Positions 33,508-42,902 of a DNA stretch of 64,000 nt are shown in pieces (the first letter of the stretch is position 1; every line of letters starts with the position of its first letter). The stretch is taken from contig JBGTFE010000117.1 of NCBI GenBank assembly GCA_041747435.1, positions 62,001 through 126,000 on the forward strand, written 5' to 3'. The notes under the pieces are model-generated. The model did not search any database. It saw only the letters and a program-made list of their open reading frames with translations, and was not told the DNA's origin. Origin of the DNA: JBGTFE01 sp041747435. Lineage in GTDB: Bacteria > Acidobacteriota > Blastocatellia > Pyrinomonadales > Pyrinomonadaceae. Both the position numbers and the translations under genes were made by a program.

Positions 33508-34470
33508 TTAAAATTTGCGCGTTTGCGGATCGAGCGCATCGCGCAAGCCGTCGCCTAAAAAGTTCAACGAAAATAAAGTCAGCGCCATCGTCACGCCCGG
33601 AAAGATCAGCTGCCACGGGAAAATAGCGAGGTTTTTCACGCCGTCCGCGCAAAGGCTTCCCCAGGAAGCATACGGCGGCTGAACGCCGATTCCCAAAAAC
33701 GACAAAAACGCCTCCGATAACATCACGCTTGGCACGGTGAGCGTCGCGTAAACGATAACGGGACCAAGCGTGTTCGGAACAAGATGGCGAAAGATTATCG
33801 CCGGTGTTGAAACGCCCGTCGCGCGCGCCGCCATAACAAAATCCTGATTTTTGAGACTCAAAACCTGTCCGCGAACAACACGCGCCATCGTCAGCCAAGA
33901 AACGATGCCGAGCGCGAAAAAGAGCAAAAATATCTGGCTCATTCCGGCATTTCCGGCGCCGCCGAATTTTTCCGAAAGCCACGTTATCCAGCCGAACGTG
34001 TTTGGTCCGCCAAAAACCGACAGCAAAACGATGACGATCAAAATATACGGGATCGAATAGATGATATCGACGATCCGCATCATAAAATTATCGATCTTAC
34101 CGCCCAGATAACCCGCGGTAGCGCCGTATGAAACGCCGATAAGAAGCGAAACGATCGTCGAGATCAAACCGACCGCGAGCGAAATTCGTCCGCCTTGCAG
34201 AACGCGCGCAAGCAGGTCGCGTCCCTGCTCGTCGGTTCCCATCGGATGCTCCAGCGAAGGCGGAAAAGATTTTACAAGATCGCTCGTCGGCGGAATAAAA
34301 TCGTACGTAAAACCGGTCGTCCAGCGAATTATTGCCGGACCGATCGCCACGGCTATAACCATCAAAACGAGCACGATCATACCGAAAACAGCGAGCTTGT
34401 TTTTCAGCAATCGCTTCCAGGCATCGCGCCATAAAGATGTGCCTCGTGCGGGTTCGGTGTTTTCCGTCAT
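33508..34470 (-). CDS. oppC: oligopeptide ABC transporter permease, C type
   Basis: 320 aa, about six membrane helices, with the N-terminal cytoplasmic OppC_N segment (WRDAWKRLLKNKLAVFG) and the long periplasmic loop containing HPMGTDEQGRDLLARVL that is diagnostic for DppC/OppC permeases. The EAA-like coupling loop reads AARATGVSTPAIIFRHLVPN. Starts 3 bp after oppB. Confidence 0.95.
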   Translation of the reverse strand: MTENTEPARGTSLWRDAWKRLLKNKLAVFGMIVLVLMVIAVAIGPAIIRWTTGFTYDFIPPTSDLVKSFPPSLEHPMGTDEQGRDLLARVLQGGRISLAVGLISTIVSLLIGVSYGATAGYLGGKIDNFMMRIVDIIYSIPYILIVIVLLSVFGGPNTFGWITWLSEKFGGAGNAGMSQIFLLFFALGIVSWLTMARVVRGQVLSLKNQDFVMAARATGVSTPAIIFRHLVPNTLGPVIVYATLTVPSVMLSEAFLSFLGIGVQPPYASWGSLCADGVKNLAIFPWQLIFPGVTMALTLFSLNFLGDGLRDALDPQTRKF

Positions 34471-34473
34471 AAC

Positions 34474-35391
34474 TTATTCGTAACGAATTCTCGGGTCTAA
34501 AAATGCATATGAAATATCAACCAACAGATTGAAGATCATGATTAAGATCGAAAGAAACGCGACGATTCCGAGAATCAAAGGCTCGTCGCGATTAAAAACC
34601 GCCTGAATAAAAATATTTCCCAAACCGGGAATCGCAAAAACTTTTTCGACGACGACCGTGCCCGCGAGCAGCGCGGCGAGCGCCGGACCTGTGAACGAAA
34701 CTACCGGGATCAAACCGCCGCGGATGGCATGACGCAAAAGTACGGTTTTTTCGTTCAAGCCTTTTGCGCGCGCGGTTCGGATGTAATCGGAACGCATCAC
34801 TTCGAGCATTCCGGCACGTGTCAATCGCGCGATATACGCCGCGTACACACCCGCAAGCGTAATAACCGGCAAAATCAAGCCGCTAAATCCGCTGAGTCGT
34901 GCCGGCGGCAGCCAGAAAAGCCAAAGTGAAAAAACGAGGATCAATATCGGACCGAGAACAAAGTTCGGCACCGAAAGCCCGAGCATCGCAAGCGACATCG
35001 AGCCGTAGTCAAAAGCCGAATTCTGTTTCAGCGCCGCGATGATTCCGGCGCTCAAACCAATGACGAGTGCAAGCAGATACGCCAAAATGCCGACCGTCGC
35101 CGAAAACGGCAGATGCGTCGCGATCATTTCATTCACCGTTCTGCCGGGATTTTTGACCGACGAGCCGAAATCGCCGCGAACCGTGTTCCAAAGCATGATT
35201 CCGTATTGCTCATACCATGGCTTGTCCAAACCGTACTTTTCTTTGATATTTGCTACCACCGCCGCGGGAAGATTCTTCTCGTTATCGTAAAAATTTCCGG
35301 GCGCAAGGCGAACCAGCGCCCACGTCAGCGTGATAACAAGCAGCGCCATCGGGATGATCAGCAGTAATCTTCGAATGATAAAACTCAACAT
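34474..35391 (-). CDS. oppB: oligopeptide ABC transporter permease, B type
   Basis: 305 aa, six membrane helices; the N-terminus FIIRRLLLIIPMALLVITLTW and the coupling loop RTARAKGLNEKTVLLRHAIR are typical of DppB/OppB. Forms the translocation pore with OppC. Starts 5 bp after the binding-protein gene, so co-translated. Confidence 0.95.
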   Translation of the reverse strand: MLSFIIRRLLLIIPMALLVITLTWALVRLAPGNFYDNEKNLPAAVVANIKEKYGLDKPWYEQYGIMLWNTVRGDFGSSVKNPGRTVNEMIATHLPFSATVGILAYLLALVIGLSAGIIAALKQNSAFDYGSMSLAMLGLSVPNFVLGPILILVFSLWLFWLPPARLSGFSGLILPVITLAGVYAAYIARLTRAGMLEVMRSDYIRTARAKGLNEKTVLLRHAIRGGLIPVVSFTGPALAALLAGTVVVEKVFAIPGLGNIFIQAVFNRDEPLILGIVAFLSILIMIFNLLVDISYAFLDPRIRYE

Positions 35392-35396
35392 AGTTT

Positions 35397-37877
35397 TTAT
35401 TCGGTATTTACGGGCGTTTGCGACATTGTGCTTTTTAGCTTCGCGAGTTGCTCCTCAACTCTCGCATCTTTCTCGGTCATAATATTTTTGACATTCTTGT
35501 CCCATTTTGCCGGATCGCGTTCGATATAAACAAATTTCCACGGGTGAAGCGTTCCCGGATTCGGATAAAGTCCTTTGACATATGGTTTTTTGATCCAATT
35601 CGTGGCGTTGATCGTAAGCGGCATCGCGGGCATCTTGTCAAACAGATAATATTCCGCGCGCGCCATCATATCATAGCGTTTTTGCGGATCAAGCTCGGAA
35701 TTCGCATCGTCAAGCATTTTATCGTATTTGTCATCCTGAAAGCCCGAACCGCCGTCGTTTGGAAATCCGTAATGCAAACCCAAGAACGTGTATGGATCCA
35801 TAAAATCGCCCGACCAGAGACTTTGCGCCATTCCGTCATAAAGAAGCGCGTTTCGCATCGGCAAAAACGTCTTAAATTCCATATTTTTCAGCGGGATCTG
35901 GACGCCTAAATTCTGCTTCCACTGCGCTTGCACGAATTCTGCGATCTGCCGGTTTGATTCGTTTGTATTAAATGTCAGTGCCACTTTATCCGCCGGAAAA
36001 CTCGGACACGAAAACCCGCTGCCGCTTTTTTCGACCGGGAAACCCGCTTCGGTCAAAAGCTGGCGCGCATTTTCCGGGTCAAAATCGTTGCGTTTTGCCC
36101 ATTCGTCGGGCGTAATTTTCTTTTCGGCGCGAACTTCTTCGCCGATCTTTTCCATCGTCTTGTCGTAATCCGGGAAAATTCCCGTCGGCGTGTAATAGAA
36201 AAGCGGTTTTGTAACCTTGCGCGAATCGGATAGCGTCTGGCGATCGAGCGCCTGGCTGAAAGCCTTTCGAATTTTCGGATTGTCAAACGGCGGTTTTCGC
36301 ACGTTAAAGCTGTAATACGAAGTCGCGTTTTCGGGGAAATTCAGATATTCGTCCTCAAATTGCTTTATCTCGTCGATCCAGGAAGACGGAACGGAGTGAT
36401 TCAAGATCGCATCGACTTCGCCCGACTTATAAAGGTTCAAGCGCGTGAACTGATCTTCGACGGCGACAAATTCCATCCCGTCGAGCTTTACATTTTCGGC
36501 GTCCCAATAATTCAGGTCTTTTTCGAGGATCAGGACGTCATACGGTTTAAATGTTTTCAGTTTGAACGCGCCGCAGGTAACGATATTTTGCGGTCGAGTC
36601 CAACTCCTGCCGTGCTTCTCGACAGATTGCTCGGGCACCAAACGGAAAAATTGATGCGCCAGCAACCCGACAAAAAACGGCGCCGACTGGCGGAGCGTGA
36701 TGCGGACGGTGAACTCGTCGACCGCTTCGATTCCGATGTCTTCGCCCTTCACGAGAACCAGCGGCGTCGGCACGATCTCGTCGGGAAATGTTTCCTCGAG
36801 CAAAAAGCGATTTGCGGCGAAAAGTTTGCCGATCTGTTTTTTCTTTAATTTTTCTTTTTCGGCTTTTTTCGCGTCATCGTCCAAACCGGCGATCTCTTCG
36901 TCGATCGTAGCATTCGCAGCCGCGCGTTTATTGTTTTCGGCAGCGAGCGCGTCGGCTAAGGCTTTTGAGTTTTCAGGCGCCGCAAAGTTTGCAAACCAAG
37001 CCTGCGCAAAAAGCGATTCTGTATCGAGAAGTTTATTCAAACCGTCCGCAAGACTTTGTTTTTGCGCTTCTGTGCAATTTTCCGCGCATGTTAAAGCAGC
37101 GGGCGGCAAATTCGCCGCTAAAAACTTTGTAAGATCATCGCCGCTGCTTTTTATTTTCGCGGTCAAAGTCGGCGCATTTTTCAGGTCTGCCGCCGTAAAT
37201 TTGAAGATTTCCTTGAGCTTCGGATTTGCTTCGACAGCTTGCGAGCGTTTAAGCGGATCGTTCGGCAGCGTCACACGTTCCGGCGATTTGATAAATTTGC
37301 GAAATTCGGTTTCCGCACCAAAAGGCTCAATCGGTTTTGCTTCGTGCGGTTCGGCTGCAACGTCGTTCATCAGGACAAATTTGCCGTCTTTTTGAAGAAA
37401 ATATTGTTTGCCGTTAAATGCCTCGGAATAGGTTATGAAATAGCCGAGCGAAGCTGTTCGCGAAAGCGTTTCCGGGCGAAAACCGCGTCGAAAGCTGTAA
37501 ACAAAATCGTTCGCATTTATCGGTTTGCCGTCGCTCCACTTGGCATTTTTGCGCAGATGAAAAATGAATTCGTCGAGATTCGGCGCGGTTTCCCAGCTTT
37601 CTGCGATCGCCGGGATCGGCTGCTGATCTCTCGGATCGTATTCGACCAAACCATCATAGAGCGCCATAAAGATTCGCGCCTCAGGTTGACCGGAAGGAAT
37701 GTGCGGATCGAGCGATTCCGGTTCGGGTCCGGTTACATAACGCATGACGTTTGCCTTCGGCGGCTGCGTTTTGCCCCAAAACTGAGTTTTCGCCGAGCTC
37801 GAACAACCGGCAACGATCAACGAAAAAATGAATACGACGAAAACGGTGATGACCTGCTTAAAATTGATTTGCGTCAT
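35397..37877 (-). CDS. oppA: extracellular peptide-binding lipoprotein with a large insertion
   Basis: 826 aa from the ATG at 37877, which has GGAG 9 bp upstream; lipobox LIVAGC places the lipidated Cys at 25. The fold is SBP family 5 (ESLDPHIPSG near the N-terminus; FNVRKPPFDNPKIRKAFSQA later). About 180 residues (about 170-345) are extra compared with the usual 500-600 aa proteins: a Lys/Ala/Asp-rich helical stretch with two Cys (ALTCAENC), interrupting the first lobe. It captures peptides for OppBC. The insertion is in frame and not obviously a repeat. Confidence 0.92.
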   Translation of the reverse strand: MTQINFKQVITVFVVFIFSLIVAGCSSSAKTQFWGKTQPPKANVMRYVTGPEPESLDPHIPSGQPEARIFMALYDGLVEYDPRDQQPIPAIAESWETAPNLDEFIFHLRKNAKWSDGKPINANDFVYSFRRGFRPETLSRTASLGYFITYSEAFNGKQYFLQKDGKFVLMNDVAAEPHEAKPIEPFGAETEFRKFIKSPERVTLPNDPLKRSQAVEANPKLKEIFKFTAADLKNAPTLTAKIKSSGDDLTKFLAANLPPAALTCAENCTEAQKQSLADGLNKLLDTESLFAQAWFANFAAPENSKALADALAAENNKRAAANATIDEEIAGLDDDAKKAEKEKLKKKQIGKLFAANRFLLEETFPDEIVPTPLVLVKGEDIGIEAVDEFTVRITLRQSAPFFVGLLAHQFFRLVPEQSVEKHGRSWTRPQNIVTCGAFKLKTFKPYDVLILEKDLNYWDAENVKLDGMEFVAVEDQFTRLNLYKSGEVDAILNHSVPSSWIDEIKQFEDEYLNFPENATSYYSFNVRKPPFDNPKIRKAFSQALDRQTLSDSRKVTKPLFYYTPTGIFPDYDKTMEKIGEEVRAEKKITPDEWAKRNDFDPENARQLLTEAGFPVEKSGSGFSCPSFPADKVALTFNTNESNRQIAEFVQAQWKQNLGVQIPLKNMEFKTFLPMRNALLYDGMAQSLWSGDFMDPYTFLGLHYGFPNDGGSGFQDDKYDKMLDDANSELDPQKRYDMMARAEYYLFDKMPAMPLTINATNWIKKPYVKGLYPNPGTLHPWKFVYIERDPAKWDKNVKNIMTEKDARVEEQLAKLKSTMSQTPVNTE

Positions 37878-37933
37878 AAAATTCACACTCCTTTTTCGGC
37901 GCTGCAAACTGGGAGAAATTTTTTCCGCGCAAC

Positions 37934-39751
37934 TTATTCGGCTTTCTTCGCTTTCGGCTGCCAGTTATTGTCGATCTTTATGTCTTTCAGAGACGGCGCG
38001 TCCAAAACGTTCGTTTCAAAACCTTGGATGTAAGGTTTCACGAGCGAATACGACGTCGGAAAATAGAGCGGAATCGCGGGAAGTTCGATTATCGCATCTT
38101 TATTTGTCAAAATTTTCGCGTCGTCTATTTCTGCGCGGCTTACTTTCGATTGCATATTATCCGAATCGCTCTTGCCGGTTTTAACCAATGGCTCTGAATT
38201 ACCGGACGCGTCCGTCGAATTTCCCTGAATTTCCTCGTCCGGCGAGAAGATCGCGAGCATATTCGCCGTTTCGTCCGATGTCGGAAAAACTTCCCCGCGT
38301 CTAATCACGTCAAAATCGCCCGCCGCGCGCACCGCATCGATCTCTTCCGATTCTTTTACGCGAATTTCAGTATTTAGGTTTAGATTCTGCTTCCACATCT
38401 TCGCCACGACGCGCGCGATGCGCTGCTGGAGGTCGTTTCGATTGACGACGAGAATTATCGTCGGGAAATTCTCGCCGTCGGGAAATCCGGCGTCCGCAAG
38501 AAGAGTTTTCGCGCGGTCGGTGTCTTGCGTCAGTTTCGCTTCGCCTTCTTTTCCAAACGGCGAAAATCCGAGCGCCGGTCGCGTCGCGCCATCGGTTTCA
38601 CCTTCGGTCAAACGCTCGCGTTCAAGCGCGATCGCCATCGCTTCTCGAACGCGGCGGTCATCAAAAGGCTTCCTTGTTTGGTTGAATTCGTAGAAATTTA
38701 GCGCAGAATGCGTTGTCCGGCGGAAATCGTCGTAAGGTTCCAGCAATTTCAGGGCGAGCGGCGCAAAATCGGTATTTGTAACCGCGTCGACCTCACCGTT
38801 GCGGTACGCTTCAAGCGCATTTTCAGCATTTTTCGTCGGAAGAAATATTACTCTTTCAAGCTCGATCTTGTCCTTATTCCAAAAATTTTCGGAGCGGTCG
38901 AGCGTGATCCCGTCGGCTCCGACCGACGTAATGCGAAATGCGCCGTTTGTGACGATGCCGGCGTTTAATTCTTCGCTTTCAAAATCTTTGCCGTCGCCGA
39001 AGATCGGGCGAAAGATCGGATGCGCGACCAGCGCGGGGAAGTTTTTGTCCGGATTATTCAACGCAATCCGCAACGTAAAACTATCAATTGCCTCAATTCC
39101 CAATTTGGGCACAGGTCGCTTTAATTCCGGCGGTTCAACCTTGTCAACAAAAGGTTTTGGTAAAATTCCGGACAATTCGTTGGTTTTATTTCCCTGCCGC
39201 AAAAACTTTAGATTCTGCTCGCCGGTAGATTTCGGAAAGATTTCGAGCGCCGTCTGCGGCTTTTCAGAGTCATCAGCTTTTGCGCGACTCATACCGGCGA
39301 TGTTTTTCAAAAGCTTATAATGCGAAACTTTTTCGCCCATTTCCGCAAGGCGCGTCCACGACCGCACAAAATCGCTTGCCGTAACGCGTTCGCCGTTCGA
39401 CCATTTGGCATCTTTTCTGAGATGAAACGTCCAGGTTTTATCGCCGTCGGAAGATTTCCATTCCGCGGCAACCGCCGGAATAGCTTCGAGCGTTTTTGGA
39501 TCGGTATCCGTCAAGCCTTCAAAAATTGCGCGGATGACGTCGGTTTCGGGCGGCGCACCGGCGAGCGCCGGATCAAACGATTTCGGCATCTTGCCATTGC
39601 TCCAGCGGAATTCTTTTTTTTGCGGCGGCGCGGTTTCGGAATAAAAAGGTTCGGTTTTTGGAGTTTGAAGCTGGCTGCAGCCGTAAAATACAAGCGCAGA
39701 TATAAAAAGACAGAAAGAAATAATAGTCTTTTTTAATTTTCTCCTGTCCAT
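37934..39751 (-). CDS. second peptide-binding lipoprotein (SBP family 5)
   Basis: 605 aa; signal with lipobox VFYGC (Cys 25). SBP5 marks: GKMPKSFDPALAGAP, WTFHLRKDAKWSNGERVTASDFV, FNQTRKPFDDRRVREAMAIAL. It is the first of two tandem binding-protein genes before oppB, 56 bp from the next. The pair share the domain but differ widely, so they probably offer different specificity to one transporter. Only 14 bp separates it from coaE upstream. Confidence 0.92.
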   Translation of the reverse strand: MDRRKLKKTIISFCLFISALVFYGCSQLQTPKTEPFYSETAPPQKKEFRWSNGKMPKSFDPALAGAPPETDVIRAIFEGLTDTDPKTLEAIPAVAAEWKSSDGDKTWTFHLRKDAKWSNGERVTASDFVRSWTRLAEMGEKVSHYKLLKNIAGMSRAKADDSEKPQTALEIFPKSTGEQNLKFLRQGNKTNELSGILPKPFVDKVEPPELKRPVPKLGIEAIDSFTLRIALNNPDKNFPALVAHPIFRPIFGDGKDFESEELNAGIVTNGAFRITSVGADGITLDRSENFWNKDKIELERVIFLPTKNAENALEAYRNGEVDAVTNTDFAPLALKLLEPYDDFRRTTHSALNFYEFNQTRKPFDDRRVREAMAIALERERLTEGETDGATRPALGFSPFGKEGEAKLTQDTDRAKTLLADAGFPDGENFPTIILVVNRNDLQQRIARVVAKMWKQNLNLNTEIRVKESEEIDAVRAAGDFDVIRRGEVFPTSDETANMLAIFSPDEEIQGNSTDASGNSEPLVKTGKSDSDNMQSKVSRAEIDDAKILTNKDAIIELPAIPLYFPTSYSLVKPYIQGFETNVLDAPSLKDIKIDNNWQPKAKKAE

Positions 39752-39765
39752 TGTAATTTCAATTC

Positions 39766-40374
39766 CTATGAATTAGTGAGATTTTTGAGCCTCTTAAAAA
39801 CTTCTATAGTCTGATTTCGCGCCTTTTCAAATCCGTTCGTCGTATCGATCAAAAAATCGGCGTAACGCTTTTTTTCTTCCTGCGGCATCTGCGCTTCGAT
39901 GCGTCGTTTTGCATCCTCGTCGCTCAAGCCGTCGCGCGCCACTAAACGCTGTAATTGTATCGCAGTTTCGCACCAAACGACAATCAGTTTATCAAACCGC
40001 TTATAGCCGCCGGATTCGATCATCAGCGCGGCGTCGACGATGGCAATGCGCGCGGCATCTTCGATTTCGCGATTTGAGAGCCATTCGTTTTGCGCCTCGA
40101 CAACCAATGGATGCACGATAGAATTGAGAAGTTGTCGTTTTGATTCGTCCGCAAACACGATGTCGCCGAGTTTTGCGCGGTCGAGCGCGCCGTTCGGCTG
40201 CAGCACGTTTTCGCCAAAATTCTCGACGATTTTAGTCAAACCAATCGTGTCTTTTGCAACGACTTCACGCGCCGTTTCATCCGCATCGAGCACAAACGCG
40301 CCGAGTTCGCGAAACACATCGCAAACGAAAGATTTTCCGACCGCTATCGAGCCTGTTAAGCCGACTTTTAGCAT
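39766..40374 (-). CDS. coaE: dephospho-CoA kinase
   Basis: 202 aa. P-loop GLTGSIAVGKS, DADETAREV, a HPLV lid segment and LIDTTNGFEKARNQ match CoaE, which phosphorylates the 3'-OH of dephospho-CoA in the last step of CoA synthesis. Length is normal. It is upstream of the peptide transporter genes with a 14-bp gap and may share their promoter. Confidence 0.95.
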   Translation of the reverse strand: MLKVGLTGSIAVGKSFVCDVFRELGAFVLDADETAREVVAKDTIGLTKIVENFGENVLQPNGALDRAKLGDIVFADESKRQLLNSIVHPLVVEAQNEWLSNREIEDAARIAIVDAALMIESGGYKRFDKLIVVWCETAIQLQRLVARDGLSDEDAKRRIEAQMPQEEKKRYADFLIDTTNGFEKARNQTIEVFKRLKNLTNS

Positions 40375-40445
40375 ACAAATAAGATTTCGGCTAAAATAAT
40401 TTTATGCGCGTCTTAAAAGATAGCAAAAATTTTGCCGGAGTTGGT

Positions 40446-41438
40446 ATGAAAAAGTTAGTTTTGCGGTTTGGCTCGTCGTTCTTTATTTTTTCGCTTCTTG
40501 TTTCAGCGTTGCCGGCGCGAGCGGCAAATTGCGCCAATATTTCGACCGGTCTCGTGCCTATAACGCAGCTCGGTACCGGAATGTATTTGGGGTTTCAAGG
40601 AGGGCTTTATCCTTCGGGAAGCAATTTGCTGCCGACCGCGCACGAAGCCGCGGGGCTGCTTCAGTCATATCTGATTCGACCGCGCGACGCGAAGGGTTTG
40701 CCGAAACCGAATGGTAAGATCGTTTTGCTTTCGATCGGAATGTCGAACACAACGCAGGAATATTCGACGTTTCGCACAATGGCGAACGGCGACCCGCTTA
40801 AAAGCCAAAAGGTCGTTATCGTTGACGGCGCGCAGGGCGGAATGAGCGCCGACAGGATTTATGATCTGAATACTTCGACGGCGCAGCAATTTTGGCAGAC
40901 AGTCGCGCAGAGGCTGACGACCGCAGGCGTCACCGCGAAACAAGTTCAAGCCGTGTGGCTCAAACAAGCAGACGCGGATCCGCTTCTTACCTTTCCCGCC
41001 GATGCCCAGCAGCTGAAATCCGAGCTTGTTGCGATCGCGCAAATTCTAAAACAAAACTATCCGAATCTTCGCGCAATTTATCTTTCTAGCCGCATTTACG
41101 GTGGCTACGCCGATTCGCAGCCGACGCGCGGCGAGCCCGTTTCGTATCAAACCGGATTTGCCGTCAAATGGCTCATCGAAGATCAGATAAACGGCTCGGC
41201 GGATCTGAATTTTGACGCTCGTTTGGGCGAAGTCAAAGCGCCGTGGCTTGCGTGGGGACCGTATATTTGGGCGGACGGAACGACGCCGCGTTCGGACGGT
41301 CTATTCTATGTTTGCTCCGATTATCAGTCCGACGGCGTTCATCCCGCGCCAAACGGAGCGCGCGAAAAAGTGGCGAGTCGGCTGCTCGATTTTTTCAAAA
41401 CCGACGGAATCGCAAAGCGGTGGTTTCTAAAACCATAG
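40446..41438 (+). CDS. secreted SGNH-hydrolase-like protein
   Basis: 330 aa from the ATG at 40446 (GGAG 5 bp upstream); an earlier in-frame ATG at 40404 lacks a ribosome site and would precede the signal peptide (about 1-26, ending ALPARA). Blocks consistent with an SGNH/GDSL esterase are IGMSNTT (block I-like), DGAQGG and the C-terminal DGVHPAPNGAREKVA (Asp-x-x-His). A periplasmic or extracellular esterase or carbohydrate deacetylase is likely; the substrate is unknown. It ends 3 bp before the convergent MazG-like gene. Confidence 0.75.
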   Translation: MKKLVLRFGSSFFIFSLLVSALPARAANCANISTGLVPITQLGTGMYLGFQGGLYPSGSNLLPTAHEAAGLLQSYLIRPRDAKGLPKPNGKIVLLSIGMSNTTQEYSTFRTMANGDPLKSQKVVIVDGAQGGMSADRIYDLNTSTAQQFWQTVAQRLTTAGVTAKQVQAVWLKQADADPLLTFPADAQQLKSELVAIAQILKQNYPNLRAIYLSSRIYGGYADSQPTRGEPVSYQTGFAVKWLIEDQINGSADLNFDARLGEVKAPWLAWGPYIWADGTTPRSDGLFYVCSDYQSDGVHPAPNGAREKVASRLLDFFKTDGIAKRWFLKP

Positions 41439-41441
41439 GTC

Positions 41442-41741
41442 TTAGCGATTATGTCTTTTTGCGAGCTTTCCGACGTTATATTCCGCGATTTCCCTGAGCG
41501 ATAAATTCAGTTCATCCGCGCACGCCGAAATATACCAAAGCACATCGCCGAGTTCATCTTTTAAATTTCCGCGGATCTCGTCCGTGATCTCGCCGCCAAA
41601 ATCGCGCTGGATCTTTTTTACGATGTTGGCGACTTCGCCCGCTTCGCCTGCAAGCCCGAGCGTCGCGTATTCGATGTTATTCAAGCGCCGCGGATACAAA
41701 GCCGTCTGGCTTGCTTCGAGTTGATATTCTTCAAAATTCAT
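41442..41741 (-). CDS. MazG-like nucleotide pyrophosphohydrolase
   Basis: 99 aa, one MazG-type helical domain. LGLAGEAGEVANIVKK provides the E-x-x-E motif and KDELGDVLWYISACADEL the E-x-x-D metal ligands. It would hydrolyse (d)NTPs or related nucleotides to monophosphates. Downstream of folD with a repeat in between. Confidence 0.9.
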   Translation of the reverse strand: MNFEEYQLEASQTALYPRRLNNIEYATLGLAGEAGEVANIVKKIQRDFGGEITDEIRGNLKDELGDVLWYISACADELNLSLREIAEYNVGKLAKRHNR

Positions 41742-41750
41742 AAATTCGAT

Positions 41751-41839
41751 TTTTAACGCAAAGTCGCCAGGGCGCTAAGACGAAACGAAAATAAATAAAA
41801 AACTTTGCGCCTCTGCGCCTTTCGCGTCTTTGCGTTAAA
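41751..41839. repeat. inverted GCAAAGACGC-type repeats overlapping the folD stop
   Basis: The left arm 41751-41782 (TTTTAACGCAAAG...) and the right arm 41803-41839 (CTTTGCGCCTCTGCGCC... ending GCGTTAAA) are largely complementary. The folD TAA (41835-41837) is part of the right arm. Same class as 18331-18464. Confidence 0.8.
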
Positions 41840-42752
41840 TCATTCTCCTTGCCTTAGCAGCTTCCAAAGTGTTTCGCATCAGCATTGCGACGGTCAGCAA
41901 GCCGACGCCTCCGGGAACCGGCGTAAAATTTGCAGCTTTAGCAAGCGCTCCTTTCGGATTTACATCGCCGACGAGCGTAAATCCGCGCTTTTCCATCGTT
42001 TTCAGACGTTTTTCGAGTTCGCTTTCGTCAAACAATTCGCGCGCAAATTCTGCGTCCGAAACTTTGTTGATTCCGACGTCGATGACGGTCGTTCCTTCGC
42101 CGATATGCTCTTCGCGAATAAATCCCGCGCGCCCGATCGCGGCAACGAGAATGTCAGCGCGGCTCGTAATTTCCGTTAAATTTTTTGTGTGCGAATGACA
42201 AATCGTAACGGTCGCGTTTTCTTGTAAAAAAAGTGCGGCAAGCGGCTTTCCGACGATGTTGCTTCGCCCGACAATCACTGCATTCGCGCCTGCAATTTCA
42301 ATATTTGAACGCTTCAAAATTTCGATAACGCCCGCCGGCGTGCACGGCACCAGGATGGGATTTCCCTGCGCAAGCTTGCCGGCATTTATCGGATGAAAAC
42401 CGTCAACGTCTTTCTCGGCATCAATCATTTCCAAAATTAACTTTTCGTCGATATGTTTCGGCAAAGGCAATTGCACGAGGATTCCGTCAACATCGTCGCG
42501 CTCGTTTAATTCGCGGACGACCGCCAGCAATTCTGCTTCGGAAGTCTCCGCCGGAAGGTGTTGATGCTCGGAAATCAATCCCAGTTCGCGGGAGGTCTTT
42601 ATTTTGTTGCCCACATAAACCGCCGAAGCCGCATCGTCGCCGACGCGAACCGCCGCCAAACACGGGCGAAAAGATGCGAGTTTTATCTCGTCGGCGATCT
42701 CACTTTTTATCGCGTCAGCGATCGCAGCGCCGCTCAGAATTTTTGCCGTCAT
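41835..42752 (-). CDS. folD: bifunctional methylenetetrahydrofolate dehydrogenase/cyclohydrolase
   Basis: 305 aa. YVGNKIKTSRELG holds the catalytic Tyr-x-x-x-Lys, with VQLPLPKHI, KDVDGFHPINAGKL, VIVGRSNIVGKP and PVPGGVGLLTVAMLM. It interconverts methylene-, methenyl- and formyl-tetrahydrofolate in one-carbon metabolism. Length is normal. Its stop codon is inside a dispersed repeat. Confidence 0.97.
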   Translation of the reverse strand: MTAKILSGAAIADAIKSEIADEIKLASFRPCLAAVRVGDDAASAVYVGNKIKTSRELGLISEHQHLPAETSEAELLAVVRELNERDDVDGILVQLPLPKHIDEKLILEMIDAEKDVDGFHPINAGKLAQGNPILVPCTPAGVIEILKRSNIEIAGANAVIVGRSNIVGKPLAALFLQENATVTICHSHTKNLTEITSRADILVAAIGRAGFIREEHIGEGTTVIDVGINKVSDAEFARELFDESELEKRLKTMEKRGFTLVGDVNPKGALAKAANFTPVPGGVGLLTVAMLMRNTLEAAKARRMI

Positions 42753-42902
42753 AAATTTTTGATTTTACGGAATTTCTGCAAGATTGTGAATTTTCCATAA
42801 ACGAAACGTCAAATTTTATTGCGTTTGGGAAGAAGTTTTCATAATCTTAATTTATCGCGAATACTGTGCTCGAAAACTGCATTTCACTTTAATGGAGCTC
42901 TT

